Shown piece after piece: positions 48,289 to 57,144 of a stretch of 64,000 bases of DNA; position 1 is the stretch's first letter, and each line of letters opens with the position of its first letter. Below the pieces are notes generated by a model, which was not told the origin of the DNA, ran no database searches, and saw only the letters and a program-made list of their open reading frames with translations. Both the position numbers and the translations under genes were made by a program. This DNA comes from Novosphingobium sp. SG751A (GTDB taxonomy: Bacteria > Pseudomonadota > Alphaproteobacteria > Sphingomonadales > Sphingomonadaceae). The DNA lies in NCBI RefSeq assembly GCF_013149295.1, contig NZ_JABGCB010000008.1:124001-188000 (forward strand), in the 5' to 3' direction.

Positions 48289-50829
48289 ATGCGTAGCATT
48301 TTGCTCGTGGGTGTGGCGCTGGGCGGGCTGATCACAGCCGCCCCTGCATTTGCCGCTGATGAAGCAGCCAAGGCCAAGGACAATAGCGGCATTGAGGCCA
48401 TTGTCGTTACCGCGCAAAAGCGGTCGGAAAACGTCCAGAACGTGCCGATTGCCATCAGCGCCTTTACCGCCAATGCGTTGCAGGAGCGCGCGGTCACCAG
48501 CGTGGCCTCGCTTTCGGCCATCGCGCCCAACGTGACGCTGGACGCCGGCACGCCCTTTTCGGGCAGCTCGGCCGTGCTGTCGGCCTATATTCGCGGCATT
48601 GGCGCCAATGACTTCGCCTTCAACATAGATCCGGGCGTCGGCATCTATCTGGACGGGGTCTATCTGGCCCGTTCGGTCGGCGCCAATCAGGATTTGCCCG
48701 ATGTGGACCGGGTCGAGGTCTTGAAAGGTCCGCAAGGCACGCTGTTTGGCCGCAACACGATCGGCGGCGCGATCAGCATCGTCACCCATGATCCGGGCAA
48801 GGAATTCCGCTTCACCGGCAGCGTGACCACCGGCAGCTTCCGAATGTTTTCGGCCAAGGGCACGGTCGATCTGCCGATCACCGAAAGCCTGTCCTCCTCG
48901 CTCAGCTTTTCGACCACCCAGCGCGATGGCTATCTGCATCGCATCCCGTTCCCCGGGGCTTCGAGCTATGCCGAGGACCCGATCACCTCGTTCAAGGCGG
49001 CCGGATATTACAACAGCGGTTACGGCACCGAAGGGGGCGACAACAATTACAACCTGCGCGGCAAATTGCGTTACAATGATGGCGGCGCCCTGCGCGTGAC
49101 GCTCAGCGGCGATTACAGCAATATCGACACATCGCAGATCGCCAACAAGCTCATCGCCACTTTTCCGTCCGTGTTTGCGGGCACCTATAATTGCGCCATC
49201 GCGGGCAATCCCACCCAGACCGTGGGCGGCGTGACCGGCCCTTGCGACAGCTTTATCGGCGGGCCTCCGGCAGGCGCCTTTGTCGGCAATCGCGGCGGCC
49301 TCAATTCGGTGGTCGATCTGCCCTCGATTTACGGCGTCAATGCCGATGCCAATCCGAACAACAACCGGCTGCCCTATGACAACCGTTTTGTGACCAACAG
49401 TATCGACACCAGCTATGCCAATGGCAACAATTTCTCGAAAATGAAGTCCTATGGCGGGTCGGCCACCATCGATTACGATCTGGCCGAAAATATGACGATC
49501 AAGTCGATAACGGCCTATCGCGAATTGCACTGGAAGGCGGGCATGGATCTGGACGGTTCGCCGCTCGATTTCCTCCATACCAGCTTTGAAATGAACCAGA
49601 AGCAGTTCAGCGAGGAGCTGCAACTGACCGGCAAGGCGATGGATAAGAAGCTCAACTATGTGCTGGGCGCTTATTATTTCACCGAAAGCGGCAATCTGCA
49701 TGATTATGTGACCTTTGCCGAAGGTCTGCTGCAGGTGGACGGGCCGAACAATCTGTCCACCAAGAACTATGCCTTTTATGGTCAGGCCGACTATAAGATC
49801 ACCGAGCAGTTGGGCATCACCCTTGGCGGGCGCTATACCCATGAAAGCAAGACGTTCGAAGGGTTCCAGTCGGACAATAACGGGCTGAATTATAAGCTGG
49901 CCCAGTTCTTCGGCGATCCCAATTGCGCCTCGCTGACGCCGATCTCGAACCAGTGCCGCATCGACAACAACTTTCCCAACGCGGGCCAGCCCCTGCGCTA
50001 TTATATCGCGGGCGAGCAGCACAAGAGCTTTAACAATTTCTCGCCCAAGGTGGGCCTGCAATATCACCCCAGCGATGCAATCATGCTCTATGCCAGCTGG
50101 TCCAAGGGCTACAAGACCGGCGGCTGGACCACCCGCCTGTCCAACCCGCTGCCCTATGCGCCCGGCTTTGGCGCCGAAAAGGCCACGACCTATGAAGTGG
50201 GCGCCAAGACCCAGTTCTTTGATCGCCACCTGCAAATCAACGGCGCCGTGTTCCAGACCGATTATTCGGGCATCCAGCTCAACTTTCAGCAAGGCGTTTC
50301 GCCCACCATCCAGAACGCGGGCGTTGCGCGCATTCGCGGCTTTGAACTGGAAGTCACCGCCGCGCCTGCTCAGGGACTGACGCTGACCGGATCGCTGGGC
50401 TATACCGATGCCGTCTATACTTCGGTCGACGGTCCGGCGCAGGTGGCTGCCTCGGTGTCGCAGGCGGGCGTATTTGCCGGGGCCACCTTGCCCAAAACTC
50501 CCAAGTATAAGATCAACATCAGCCCGCGTTACGAGGCTGATCTGGGCAAGCATGGCAAGCTGGTGCTGCTGGGCGATGTCACCTTCACCGACAAGATGAA
50601 GAATGACACCGAAGGCACCTTCCTGCTCGACCGCCCCGCCACGACCGTCATCAATGCCAGCGTCACCTATAAGCCGCTCAGCGGGTTCTGGGATCTGACC
50701 GTGGGCGGCACCAATCTGACCAACGAGCGCTATCTGACCACGGGTCAGGCCCAATATGCCGGTGGCCAGATCTACGGCACCTATAGCCGCCCGGCCGAAT
50801 GGTACGCGCGGCTTGGGATTAAGTTCTAA
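48289..50829 (+). CDS. TonB-dependent receptor
   Basis: An 846-residue receptor from ATG 48289 with AGGAGAGGAA upstream. The signal peptide is ILLVGVALGGLITAAPAFAA. The TonB box/plug begins IEAIVVTAQKRSENVQNVPI, with VEVLKGPQGTLFGRNTIGGA in the plug and the closing barrel strand PAEWYARLGIKF. It is typical of the large sphingomonad group proposed to import aromatic or other small nutrients. It immediately precedes the dioxygenase and flavocytochrome genes, so those substrates are the obvious candidates. Confidence 0.93.
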   Translation: MRSILLVGVALGGLITAAPAFAADEAAKAKDNSGIEAIVVTAQKRSENVQNVPIAISAFTANALQERAVTSVASLSAIAPNVTLDAGTPFSGSSAVLSAYIRGIGANDFAFNIDPGVGIYLDGVYLARSVGANQDLPDVDRVEVLKGPQGTLFGRNTIGGAISIVTHDPGKEFRFTGSVTTGSFRMFSAKGTVDLPITESLSSSLSFSTTQRDGYLHRIPFPGASSYAEDPITSFKAAGYYNSGYGTEGGDNNYNLRGKLRYNDGGALRVTLSGDYSNIDTSQIANKLIATFPSVFAGTYNCAIAGNPTQTVGGVTGPCDSFIGGPPAGAFVGNRGGLNSVVDLPSIYGVNADANPNNNRLPYDNRFVTNSIDTSYANGNNFSKMKSYGGSATIDYDLAENMTIKSITAYRELHWKAGMDLDGSPLDFLHTSFEMNQKQFSEELQLTGKAMDKKLNYVLGAYYFTESGNLHDYVTFAEGLLQVDGPNNLSTKNYAFYGQADYKITEQLGITLGGRYTHESKTFEGFQSDNNGLNYKLAQFFGDPNCASLTPISNQCRIDNNFPNAGQPLRYYIAGEQHKSFNNFSPKVGLQYHPSDAIMLYASWSKGYKTGGWTTRLSNPLPYAPGFGAEKATTYEVGAKTQFFDRHLQINGAVFQTDYSGIQLNFQQGVSPTIQNAGVARIRGFELEVTAAPAQGLTLTGSLGYTDAVYTSVDGPAQVAASVSQAGVFAGATLPKTPKYKINISPRYEADLGKHGKLVLLGDVTFTDKMKNDTEGTFLLDRPATTVINASVTYKPLSGFWDLTVGGTNLTNERYLTTGQAQYAGGQIYGTYSRPAEWYARLGIKF

Positions 50830-50893
50830 ACAACACCCTGCCTTGCGCCGGATTGGCTCTGTCCGTCCGGCGCCCCCTTTCAAGGAGGCGAGC

Positions 50894-51427
50894 ATGCCCG
50901 AAACAGCGCACAGCGAATTCTGGAAAGACATCAAGCCGGTCGAAAAGGTCTTTCGCGAGGGCGGCCTGCCCGAAGTCTATCTGCCCAAAATTGCCGAGGG
51001 CGACGAACGGTACTGGGTGCCGATCAGCGAGACCGTCTCGTCCAAACCGGTGTGGATCAGCCCGGCCAAGAACATGTGGGCTGATGTGCTGATGAGCAAA
51101 AAGGCGGGCCTGGTGAACCGCCATTACCACCCGCACCCGATCTGGGCCTACACGATCAGCGGCAAGTGGGCCTATCTGGAGCATGAGTGGACGGCCACGG
51201 CGGGCGACTTCGTCTATGAAACCCCCGGCGAGAGCCACACGCTGGTCTGCTATGAACATGCCGATCCGATGAAAGTATTCTTCGTCGTCTCCGGCCCACT
51301 GATGTGGCTGGATGAACAGGGCAACACGACCGGCCACTATGATGTCTTTGACTACATCGCGGCGGCCCGCGCCCATTATGCCGGTAACGGCATCGGCGCC
51401 GACTATGTCGACACGCTCATCCGATAA
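50894..51427 (+). CDS. 2,4'-dihydroxyacetophenone dioxygenase-type cupin (copy 1)
   Basis: A 177-residue single-domain cupin. Likely iron ligands are the His pair in VNRHYHPHPIW and the His in ETPGESHTLV, a three-His site as in 2,4'-dihydroxyacetophenone dioxygenase, which cleaves the C-C bond next to an aryl ketone to give 4-hydroxybenzoate and formate. This copy is the most diverged of the three: it has SGKWAYLEHEWTATAGDFVY and lacks the WWFxNHYETYC end found in the others. ATG 50894 follows AAGGAGGCGAGC. First of five tightly spaced genes after the TonB receptor. Confidence 0.82.
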   Translation: MPETAHSEFWKDIKPVEKVFREGGLPEVYLPKIAEGDERYWVPISETVSSKPVWISPAKNMWADVLMSKKAGLVNRHYHPHPIWAYTISGKWAYLEHEWTATAGDFVYETPGESHTLVCYEHADPMKVFFVVSGPLMWLDEQGNTTGHYDVFDYIAAARAHYAGNGIGADYVDTLIR

Positions 51428-51448
51428 TATCCCAGAGAGGAACAGCCC

Positions 51449-51982
51449 ATGGGCACAATGAAAGCACCGCCATCCTCGGCTTATAAGATCGTGCAGGTCG
51501 AGGAACTCTACGCCGATCTGATCAAGAACAAGGGCGTGGAAGGCAGCTATGTCGGCCGCGAAGAGAGCGAAAGCCCATGGGTGCCGTTTGGCGAGGGCGC
51601 GGCCATCCGCCATCTGGCGTTTGACGTCCGGCAGAACATCTATTGCAACATTTTGTGGATCAAAGGCCCCGGCGTGATCGGCACCCACAAACATCGCGGG
51701 CCGGTCTGGGCCATCGGGCTGGAGGGCTCGTTCCGCTATCTCGAATATGACTGGGTGTGCCGCCCCGGCGATTTCATCACCGAAACCCCCGGCACCGCGC
51801 ACACGCTGGTCACCGATGATCCCGACGGCATGAAGGCTCTGTTCTGGATGCAGGGCGCCAACGAGTTTTATGACGCCGATGGCAAGCATGTCGAAACGCT
51901 CGATGTGTGGTGGTTCATGAACCACTACGAGACCTATTGCCGCGAAAACAACATCGCCATCAATCCCGCGCTCTATCTTTAA
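51449..51982 (+). CDS. 2,4'-dihydroxyacetophenone dioxygenase-type cupin (copy 2)
   Basis: A 177-residue cupin. Key segments are ESPWVPFGEGAAIRHLAFDV, GVIGTHKHRGPVWAIGLEGS (His-x-His), RYLEYDWVCRPGDFITETPG and the third His in GTAHTLV. It ends VWWFMNHYETYCRENNIAIN. This fits the 2,4'-dihydroxyacetophenone dioxygenase family in length and pattern. Paired with copy 1 (21 bp apart) it could form a heteromer or serve a second substrate. AGAGAGGAACAGCCC precedes ATG 51449. Confidence 0.85.
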   Translation: MGTMKAPPSSAYKIVQVEELYADLIKNKGVEGSYVGREESESPWVPFGEGAAIRHLAFDVRQNIYCNILWIKGPGVIGTHKHRGPVWAIGLEGSFRYLEYDWVCRPGDFITETPGTAHTLVTDDPDGMKALFWMQGANEFYDADGKHVETLDVWWFMNHYETYCRENNIAINPALYL

Positions 51983-51995
51983 AGGATCAGGCACA

Positions 51996-52835
51996 GTGGC
52001 AATTCTGGACAGATTTTCCGTCGCGGGCCGCAGCGCTCTGGTCACGGGGGGCGCATCGGGCCTCGGCCTTGCCTATGTCGAGGCGATGGCCGAGGGCGGG
52101 GCGGCGGTGACGCTGAGCGACATTGACGCGGAAGGGGCCGAGCGCGAGGCGCAGCGCCTGCGCGATGCGAGCTATGATGTGCGCGCCGTCGCGCTCGATG
52201 TGTCCGACAGCGATGCCGTGGCCCGCGTGTTCGACGATCACGCCAAGGCATTCGGCGGGCTGGACATCTGCTTTGCCAATGCGGGGATCGACACCGGGGC
52301 GGGCTTCTGGAACCCGGAAGGACATCGTAACCCCGATGGGCAGGTCGATACCTATGATCCCAAACGCTGGGACAAGTCGATCGCGGTCAATCTGTCCGGC
52401 ATGTTCTATACGATCAGCAATGCCGTGCGGATCATGAAGCAACCGTGCCGGGCCAATGGCCGCACGGGCGGCGCGATCATCGCCACCGCGTCCAACGCGG
52501 GCCTTGTGACCGAACCGATTGTCGGCCTGCCCTATATGCCTGCCAAGGCGGGCATTTTGCATATGGTGCGCGCGCTGGGGCTGGAGCTTGCCGAATTTGG
52601 CATCCGCATCAACGCCATCGCGCCGGGGCCTTTTGTCACGAATATCGGCGGCGGCTGGCTCAAGAAGGATCCCACGGTGCGCGCGGCATGGGACGCTATC
52701 GTGCCTTTGGGCAGCGTGGCGGAAACCGAACAGATGAAGCCGCTGGCGCTGATGCTGGCCAGTGACGCGTCCGATTATATGACCGGCGCCCATGTGGTGA
52801 TTGATGGCGGCATGATGCTGGGGAGGTTCAAGTGA
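51996..52835 (+). CDS. SDR family oxidoreductase
   Basis: A 279-residue classical SDR: ALVTGGASGLGLAYVEAMAE, FANAGIDTGAGFWN, catalytic Ser in IIATASNAGLVTEP and Tyr/Lys in LPYMPAKAGILHMV. It could oxidise the benzylic alcohol made by the flavocytochrome to the ketone. That role is inferred from position only. GTG 51996 follows AAAGGATCAGGCACA. Its stop overlaps the GTG of the cytochrome gene, so it is translationally tied to the redox enzyme. Confidence 0.88.
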   Translation: MAILDRFSVAGRSALVTGGASGLGLAYVEAMAEGGAAVTLSDIDAEGAEREAQRLRDASYDVRAVALDVSDSDAVARVFDDHAKAFGGLDICFANAGIDTGAGFWNPEGHRNPDGQVDTYDPKRWDKSIAVNLSGMFYTISNAVRIMKQPCRANGRTGGAIIATASNAGLVTEPIVGLPYMPAKAGILHMVRALGLELAEFGIRINAIAPGPFVTNIGGGWLKKDPTVRAAWDAIVPLGSVAETEQMKPLALMLASDASDYMTGAHVVIDGGMMLGRFK

Positions 52836-53152
52836 GGCGCTGGGCATTGCTGCCGCTGATGCTGGTGGCCGCGCCCGCCTCGGCGCAAACGGGCCAGGCC
52901 TTGGGCCAAACGCTGGCGCAGCGCAGCCCGGCCAAGACCTATGCCAGCATTTGCGCCTATTGCCACGGCCATAACGTGGGGCCGATCATTCTGGGCCGCA
53001 AGCTGCCCGTCGAATATATTCAGGCGATGGTGCGCGCGGGCCGCAACGGCATGCCCGCCATGCGTCCGACCGAAATCTCCCCTGCCGAACTCGACGCACT
53101 GGCCACTTGGATTTCCAAGGCCCCCAAAGACATCAAGGAGCATGGCCAATGA
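52832..53152 (+). CDS. c-type cytochrome subunit of a flavocytochrome hydroxylase
   Basis: A 106-residue monoheme cytochrome. The Sec signal is RRWALLPLMLVAAPASAQ. The heme site is ICAYCHGHNVGPIILGR (CxxCH), and the axial Met is probably in RNGMPAMRPTEIS, followed by ELDALATWISKAP. Size and gene order (cytochrome then FAD subunit, overlapping) match the small subunit of p-cresol methylhydroxylase or 4-ethylphenol methylenehydroxylase, where it accepts electrons from the flavin in the periplasm. GTG 52832 overlaps the SDR stop. Confidence 0.88.
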   Translation: MRRWALLPLMLVAAPASAQTGQALGQTLAQRSPAKTYASICAYCHGHNVGPIILGRKLPVEYIQAMVRAGRNGMPAMRPTEISPAELDALATWISKAPKDIKEHGQ

Positions 53153-54774
53153 GCGGCCCGACCATCGACAGACGCGGATTGCTGGGCGCGGGCGTTGCGG
53201 CGGCGGCGGCCGTCGGCATCGCCGGACAGGCGATGGGGCAGGGCGCGGTTATCGCGCCGGGCGTAAGCAAGGCGGACCTTGCCGCCGCGCTGAAAGCCAT
53301 GCGCGCCGTGGTGGGCGATGCATGGGTGGCGGGCGACGCCGAGAGCCTGAGGCCATGGTCGAAAAGCTATACGCCCGATCCGACGGGCCGCCATGCGCCG
53401 GTGGGCGCGGTGGCGCCGGAAAATGTCGAACAGGTGCAGGCGATCCTAAAAATCGCCAATCAATATCGCCAGCCCGTCTGGCCGGTCAGCACCGGCAAGA
53501 ATATGGGCTATGGCAGCACCACGACCGCCGCACCGGGCCAGATCATCCTCGACCTGAAACGCATGAACCGCATCCTTTCGGTCGATACCGAGCTTTGCAC
53601 CGCGCTGGTCGAACCGGGCGTGACCTATCAGCAAATGCGCGACTATCTGGACGAGCATAATATCCCGCTGTGGATCGATGTGCCCACCGTCGGCCCGATT
53701 GTCGGCCCGGTCGGCAACACGCTGGATCGCGGCGTGGGCTATACGCCCTATGGCGAGCATTTCATGGTGCAATGCGGCATGGAAGTCGTCATGGCCAATG
53801 GCGATATTTTGAAAACCGGCATGGGCAGCACCAAGAACCCCAGCGCATGGCAGGCGTTCAAATGGGGCTATGGTCCCTATCTGGACGGCATTTTCACCCA
53901 GTCGAATTTTGGCGTGGTAACGAAAATGGGCCTGTGGCTGATGCCCGCGCCACCGGTCTATAAACCGCTGGTGGTGCGCCATAAAAAGATGGAGGATGTG
54001 GCGCGCATCTCCGACGCCATGCGGCCTTTGCGCATTGCCGGGATTGTGCCCAATGTGGTGCTGATGATGGGGGCGGCCTATCAACTGGCCATGTTCCACC
54101 GGCGCGGTGAGGTGACCACCAAGGCTGCACAGGTGAGCGACGAGGAGATCGCCACATTCGCTGCCCAGCATGATCTGGGCATGTGGAACACCTATATCGC
54201 GCTCTACGGCACGCCCGCCCAGGTGGCCGAAAGCGAGCGCATCATACGCGGCGCCTTTGCAGCCATCGACGGCGATGTGATGACGCAGGAGCAGATGAAG
54301 GATAACCCGTGGTTCCACCACCATGCCACGTTGATGCGCGGCGGGCTCAGCCTTGAGGAAGTGGGCCTTGCGCGATGGAAGGGCGCGGGCGGGGGCCTTG
54401 CGTGGTTTGCGCCCGTGGCCCCGGCCAAGGGCAGCGAAACGCAGGGGCAGATCGATCTGGCCAAACAGATCCTTGCGCGCCACGGCTTTGACTATACCGC
54501 CGCCTTTGCTGTGGGCATGCGCGAATTGCACCACATCATCGCGCTGCTGTATGACAAGAGCGACCCGGCTGAGGAAAAGCGCGCCGATGATTGCTATCGC
54601 GAGCTGGTCACCGGCTTTGGTGATCGCGGCTGGTGTTCCTATCGCACCGGGGTTCACGCCATGGATCTGGTGGCGGCGCAATATGGCGAGACCAATCGCG
54701 CGGTGAATGCTGCCATCAAGCAGGCGCTTGACCCCAACCACATCCTTGCCCCCGGCAAATCGGGGATCGCATGA
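53149..54774 (+). CDS. p-cresol methylhydroxylase/vanillyl-alcohol-oxidase-type flavoprotein
   Basis: A 541-residue FAD enzyme. The PP-loop FAD domain is at 70-270 (VQAILKIANQYRQPVWPVST, then GKNMGYGSTTTAAPGQIILD and the GNTLDRGVGYTPYGEH segment). The substrate/cap domain follows, and the end is ALDPNHILAPGKSGIA. This is the vanillyl-alcohol-oxidase/PCMH family, which hydroxylates the alpha-carbon of 4-alkylphenols through a quinone methide. The N-terminus carries a Tat signal (DRRGLLGAGVAAAAAVGIAG). Its ATG overlaps the cytochrome stop, so the two form one complex. The covalent-FAD Tyr cannot be pinpointed by eye. Confidence 0.9.
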   Translation: MSGPTIDRRGLLGAGVAAAAAVGIAGQAMGQGAVIAPGVSKADLAAALKAMRAVVGDAWVAGDAESLRPWSKSYTPDPTGRHAPVGAVAPENVEQVQAILKIANQYRQPVWPVSTGKNMGYGSTTTAAPGQIILDLKRMNRILSVDTELCTALVEPGVTYQQMRDYLDEHNIPLWIDVPTVGPIVGPVGNTLDRGVGYTPYGEHFMVQCGMEVVMANGDILKTGMGSTKNPSAWQAFKWGYGPYLDGIFTQSNFGVVTKMGLWLMPAPPVYKPLVVRHKKMEDVARISDAMRPLRIAGIVPNVVLMMGAAYQLAMFHRRGEVTTKAAQVSDEEIATFAAQHDLGMWNTYIALYGTPAQVAESERIIRGAFAAIDGDVMTQEQMKDNPWFHHHATLMRGGLSLEEVGLARWKGAGGGLAWFAPVAPAKGSETQGQIDLAKQILARHGFDYTAAFAVGMRELHHIIALLYDKSDPAEEKRADDCYRELVTGFGDRGWCSYRTGVHAMDLVAAQYGETNRAVNAAIKQALDPNHILAPGKSGIA

Positions 54775-55529
54775 TGGCGGGGCGGTTTGACGGCAAGACC
54801 GTGCTGATTACGGGGGCGGCCACGGGCATAGGGCGGGCCACCGCTCTTGCCTTTGCCGCCGAGGGGGCCGGTGTGATGATCGGCGACATTGACCCGCGCG
54901 CGCAGGAAACGCGCGCGATGATCGCGGCGGCGGGCGGCAGGGCCGAATTTTGCCCCACCGATGTGCGCGATCCGGCGGCGCTGGACGCATTGGTCAAGGC
55001 TTGCCTGTCCAGTTTTGGGCGGATGGATTGCGCGTTCAACAATGCCGGTATTCTGCCGCCCCAGCGCCCCATCCACGAAGTGACGCCCGAGGAACTGGAC
55101 CTTGCCATCGATGTCGATTTCAAGGGCGTGTTTTACGCCATGCAGGCCGAAATCCGGCACTTTCTGACCGTGGGCGGCGGAGCGATCGTCAACACCGCCA
55201 GCGTGGGGGCGGTGATTGCCGATCCCAATATGAGCGCTTATTGCGCGATGAAGCACGCCGTGGCGGGCCTGACCAAGGCTGCGGCGGTGGAATATGCGCG
55301 GGCGGGCATCCGCACCAATTGCATCGCCCCCGGCTTTGTCATCACGCCGATGACCCGCCATTGGGCCGAAAGCAACGCCTTTACGGATATGTTCTTCGCG
55401 CAAAACATCTCCGGCCGCGCGGCTCAACCCGAGGAAATCGCCCCCACCGTCCTGCATTTGTGCAGCGATGGCGCCAGTTTCATCAATGGCGCCACATTCG
55501 TTATCGACGGTGGCCAGACGGCACATTAG
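54771..55529 (+). CDS. SDR family oxidoreductase
   Basis: A 252-residue classical SDR: KTVLITGAATGIGRATALAF, FNNAGILPPQRP, catalytic Ser in IVNTASVGAVIADP and the YxxxK motif SAYCAMKHAVAGLTKAAAVE. Two ATGs (54771, 54774) overlap the flavoprotein stop, so it is translated with that subunit. It is the second candidate for oxidising the benzylic alcohol product, or it may act on a later side-chain hydroxyl. The end CSDGASFINGATFVIDGGQ is typical of the family. Confidence 0.88.
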   Translation: MMAGRFDGKTVLITGAATGIGRATALAFAAEGAGVMIGDIDPRAQETRAMIAAAGGRAEFCPTDVRDPAALDALVKACLSSFGRMDCAFNNAGILPPQRPIHEVTPEELDLAIDVDFKGVFYAMQAEIRHFLTVGGGAIVNTASVGAVIADPNMSAYCAMKHAVAGLTKAAAVEYARAGIRTNCIAPGFVITPMTRHWAESNAFTDMFFAQNISGRAAQPEEIAPTVLHLCSDGASFINGATFVIDGGQTAH

Positions 55530-55567
55530 TATGTATTACAGACAAAACTATAAAGGAGAGAATTGCC

Positions 55568-56104
55568 ATGGCCGTTATGACCGCGCCGCCTTCGAATAAG
55601 GCCGCCATTGTCGATGTGAAATTCCCCCATAAGGCTTTGGTTGATCGCCTCAGCCCCGGCGGGCGCTATATCGATGCGCAGACCGATGTGGACAGCCCAT
55701 GGGTGCCCTTTGGCGAAAACGCCGCGATCAAGCATCTGGCCTTTGATGTGCGGCAAAACCTGTTTTCGAACATCCTGTGGGTCAAGGGGCCGGGCGTGAT
55801 CGGCACCCATCTGCATCGCGGCACGATCACCATGGTCTGTCTCGAAGGCAGCGTGCGCTATCTGGAATATGACTGGACGGCCACGCCGGGCGGCCTCATC
55901 CTCGAAGTGCCGGGCGAAAGTCATACGCTGGTGACCGAGCATCCCGAAGGGTGTAAGCTGTTCGGATGGATGCAGGGCCCGATCGACTTCTTCGACGATC
56001 AGGCCAATCTGGTCGATACCGCCGATGTGTGGTGGTTCATCAACCACTATGAGACCTATTGCCGGGACAATGGCCTCGCCATCAATCCCAAGCTCTACGT
56101 CTAA
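55568..56104 (+). CDS. 2,4'-dihydroxyacetophenone dioxygenase-type cupin (copy 3)
   Basis: A 178-residue cupin very like copy 2: DSPWVPFGENAAIKHLAFDV, GVIGTHLHRGTITMVCLEGS (His-x-His), VPGESHTLV (third His) and VWWFINHYETYCRDNGLAIN. It probably oxidatively cleaves an aryl ketone side chain. The loop after the His pair differs from copy 2 (TITMVC against PVWAIG), so the two may prefer different substituents. AAAGGAGAG lies upstream of ATG 55568. Confidence 0.85.
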   Translation: MAVMTAPPSNKAAIVDVKFPHKALVDRLSPGGRYIDAQTDVDSPWVPFGENAAIKHLAFDVRQNLFSNILWVKGPGVIGTHLHRGTITMVCLEGSVRYLEYDWTATPGGLILEVPGESHTLVTEHPEGCKLFGWMQGPIDFFDDQANLVDTADVWWFINHYETYCRDNGLAINPKLYV

Positions 56105-56117
56105 AGGGCGCGGTCTG

Positions 56118-57137
56118 ATGCGCGCGGTGGTGATGCAGGGGCTGCACAGGCCGCTGGCGCTCGAAACCTTGCCCGATCCCACGCCGGAGGCCGGCGAGAT
56201 CGTGGTCAAGGTTGGGCGCTGCGGCATTTGCGGGTCGGATCTGCATATGACGGAAGACCCGGCCTACGGCATGGGCGCGGGCAGCGTTTTGGGCCATGAA
56301 TTCGCAGGCGAAGTCGTGGCGTTGGGTAAAGGCGTTGAAGGGGGCGTCGAAGGCTTTGCCACGGGCGATCTGGTCGCGGTCAGCCCGCTCAAAAGCTGTG
56401 GCCATTGCCCCGCCTGTGTGGCGGGCGAGGTGGCATGGTGCGAGCATTTCGGGCTGCAAGGCGGCGGCTATGCCGAATATGCCGTCACGCGGCCCAATCA
56501 ATGCGTGCGCCTGCCCAAAAGCGCCAGCCTTGCCGATGGGGCGATCATCGAGCCTTTGGCCGTGGCGCTGCATGGCATCAATCTGTCGGGGATGAAGGTC
56601 GGCGATAATGTGCTGGTGCTGGGCGGCGGGCCGATCGGGCTTGCCGCCGCCTTTTGGGCGCGGCGGCGCGGCGCGCGTGCGGTGGTGGTGCAGGATGTGG
56701 CCCTGTTTCAGGCCGAGCGCGCGCTGGCGATGGGGGCAACCGGCTTTGTTGCAGAACCTGACGATCCGGTCGGGGCGGCAGAGCGGGCGCTGGGCGGCAA
56801 GGCCGATGTGGTGATTGAATGCGTGGGCCGTCCGGGCCTGATCGCGCAGGCGGTGCAGCAGATCCGCCCGCGCGGCACGATCCTGCTGCTGGGCCTTTGC
56901 ACCCAGCCCGACACGTTCAATTCCTTTGCCATGCTCTCCAAAGAGGTCCGGCTGGTCACCTCGGCCTTTTTCCGCACGCAGGAATATGAGGCCGCCCTCG
57001 ACGCCCTGTGCAGCGGGGCGCCCGAGCCGCGCCATCTCGTGTCCGACACGATTGCCCTGTCCGACACGCCCGAGCGTTTTGAGGCGCTGCGGCGGCGCAC
57101 CCATGACTGCAAGGTGCTGATCAGCCCGTTTGGATAG
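56118..57137 (+). CDS. zinc-dependent alcohol dehydrogenase
   Basis: A 339-residue zinc MDR. The catalytic zinc segment is CGICGSDLHMTEDP, then VLGHEFAGEVVALG. The four structural Cys are in SCGHCPACVAGEVAWC. The NAD fold is VLVLGGGPIGLAAAFWARRR. It resembles threonine/sorbitol-type dehydrogenases that oxidise secondary alcohols, consistent with turning a 1-arylalkanol or diol into a ketone. It begins 13 bp after copy 3 of the cupin gene, on the same transcript. Confidence 0.88.
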   Translation: MRAVVMQGLHRPLALETLPDPTPEAGEIVVKVGRCGICGSDLHMTEDPAYGMGAGSVLGHEFAGEVVALGKGVEGGVEGFATGDLVAVSPLKSCGHCPACVAGEVAWCEHFGLQGGGYAEYAVTRPNQCVRLPKSASLADGAIIEPLAVALHGINLSGMKVGDNVLVLGGGPIGLAAAFWARRRGARAVVVQDVALFQAERALAMGATGFVAEPDDPVGAAERALGGKADVVIECVGRPGLIAQAVQQIRPRGTILLLGLCTQPDTFNSFAMLSKEVRLVTSAFFRTQEYEAALDALCSGAPEPRHLVSDTIALSDTPERFEALRRRTHDCKVLISPFG

Positions 57138-57144
57138 CAAACCC

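Noticed and set aside
48118..50934. A 900-codon open frame on the minus strand
   Set aside because: Exact antisense shadow of the TonB receptor at 48289-50829, with no recognisable motifs.
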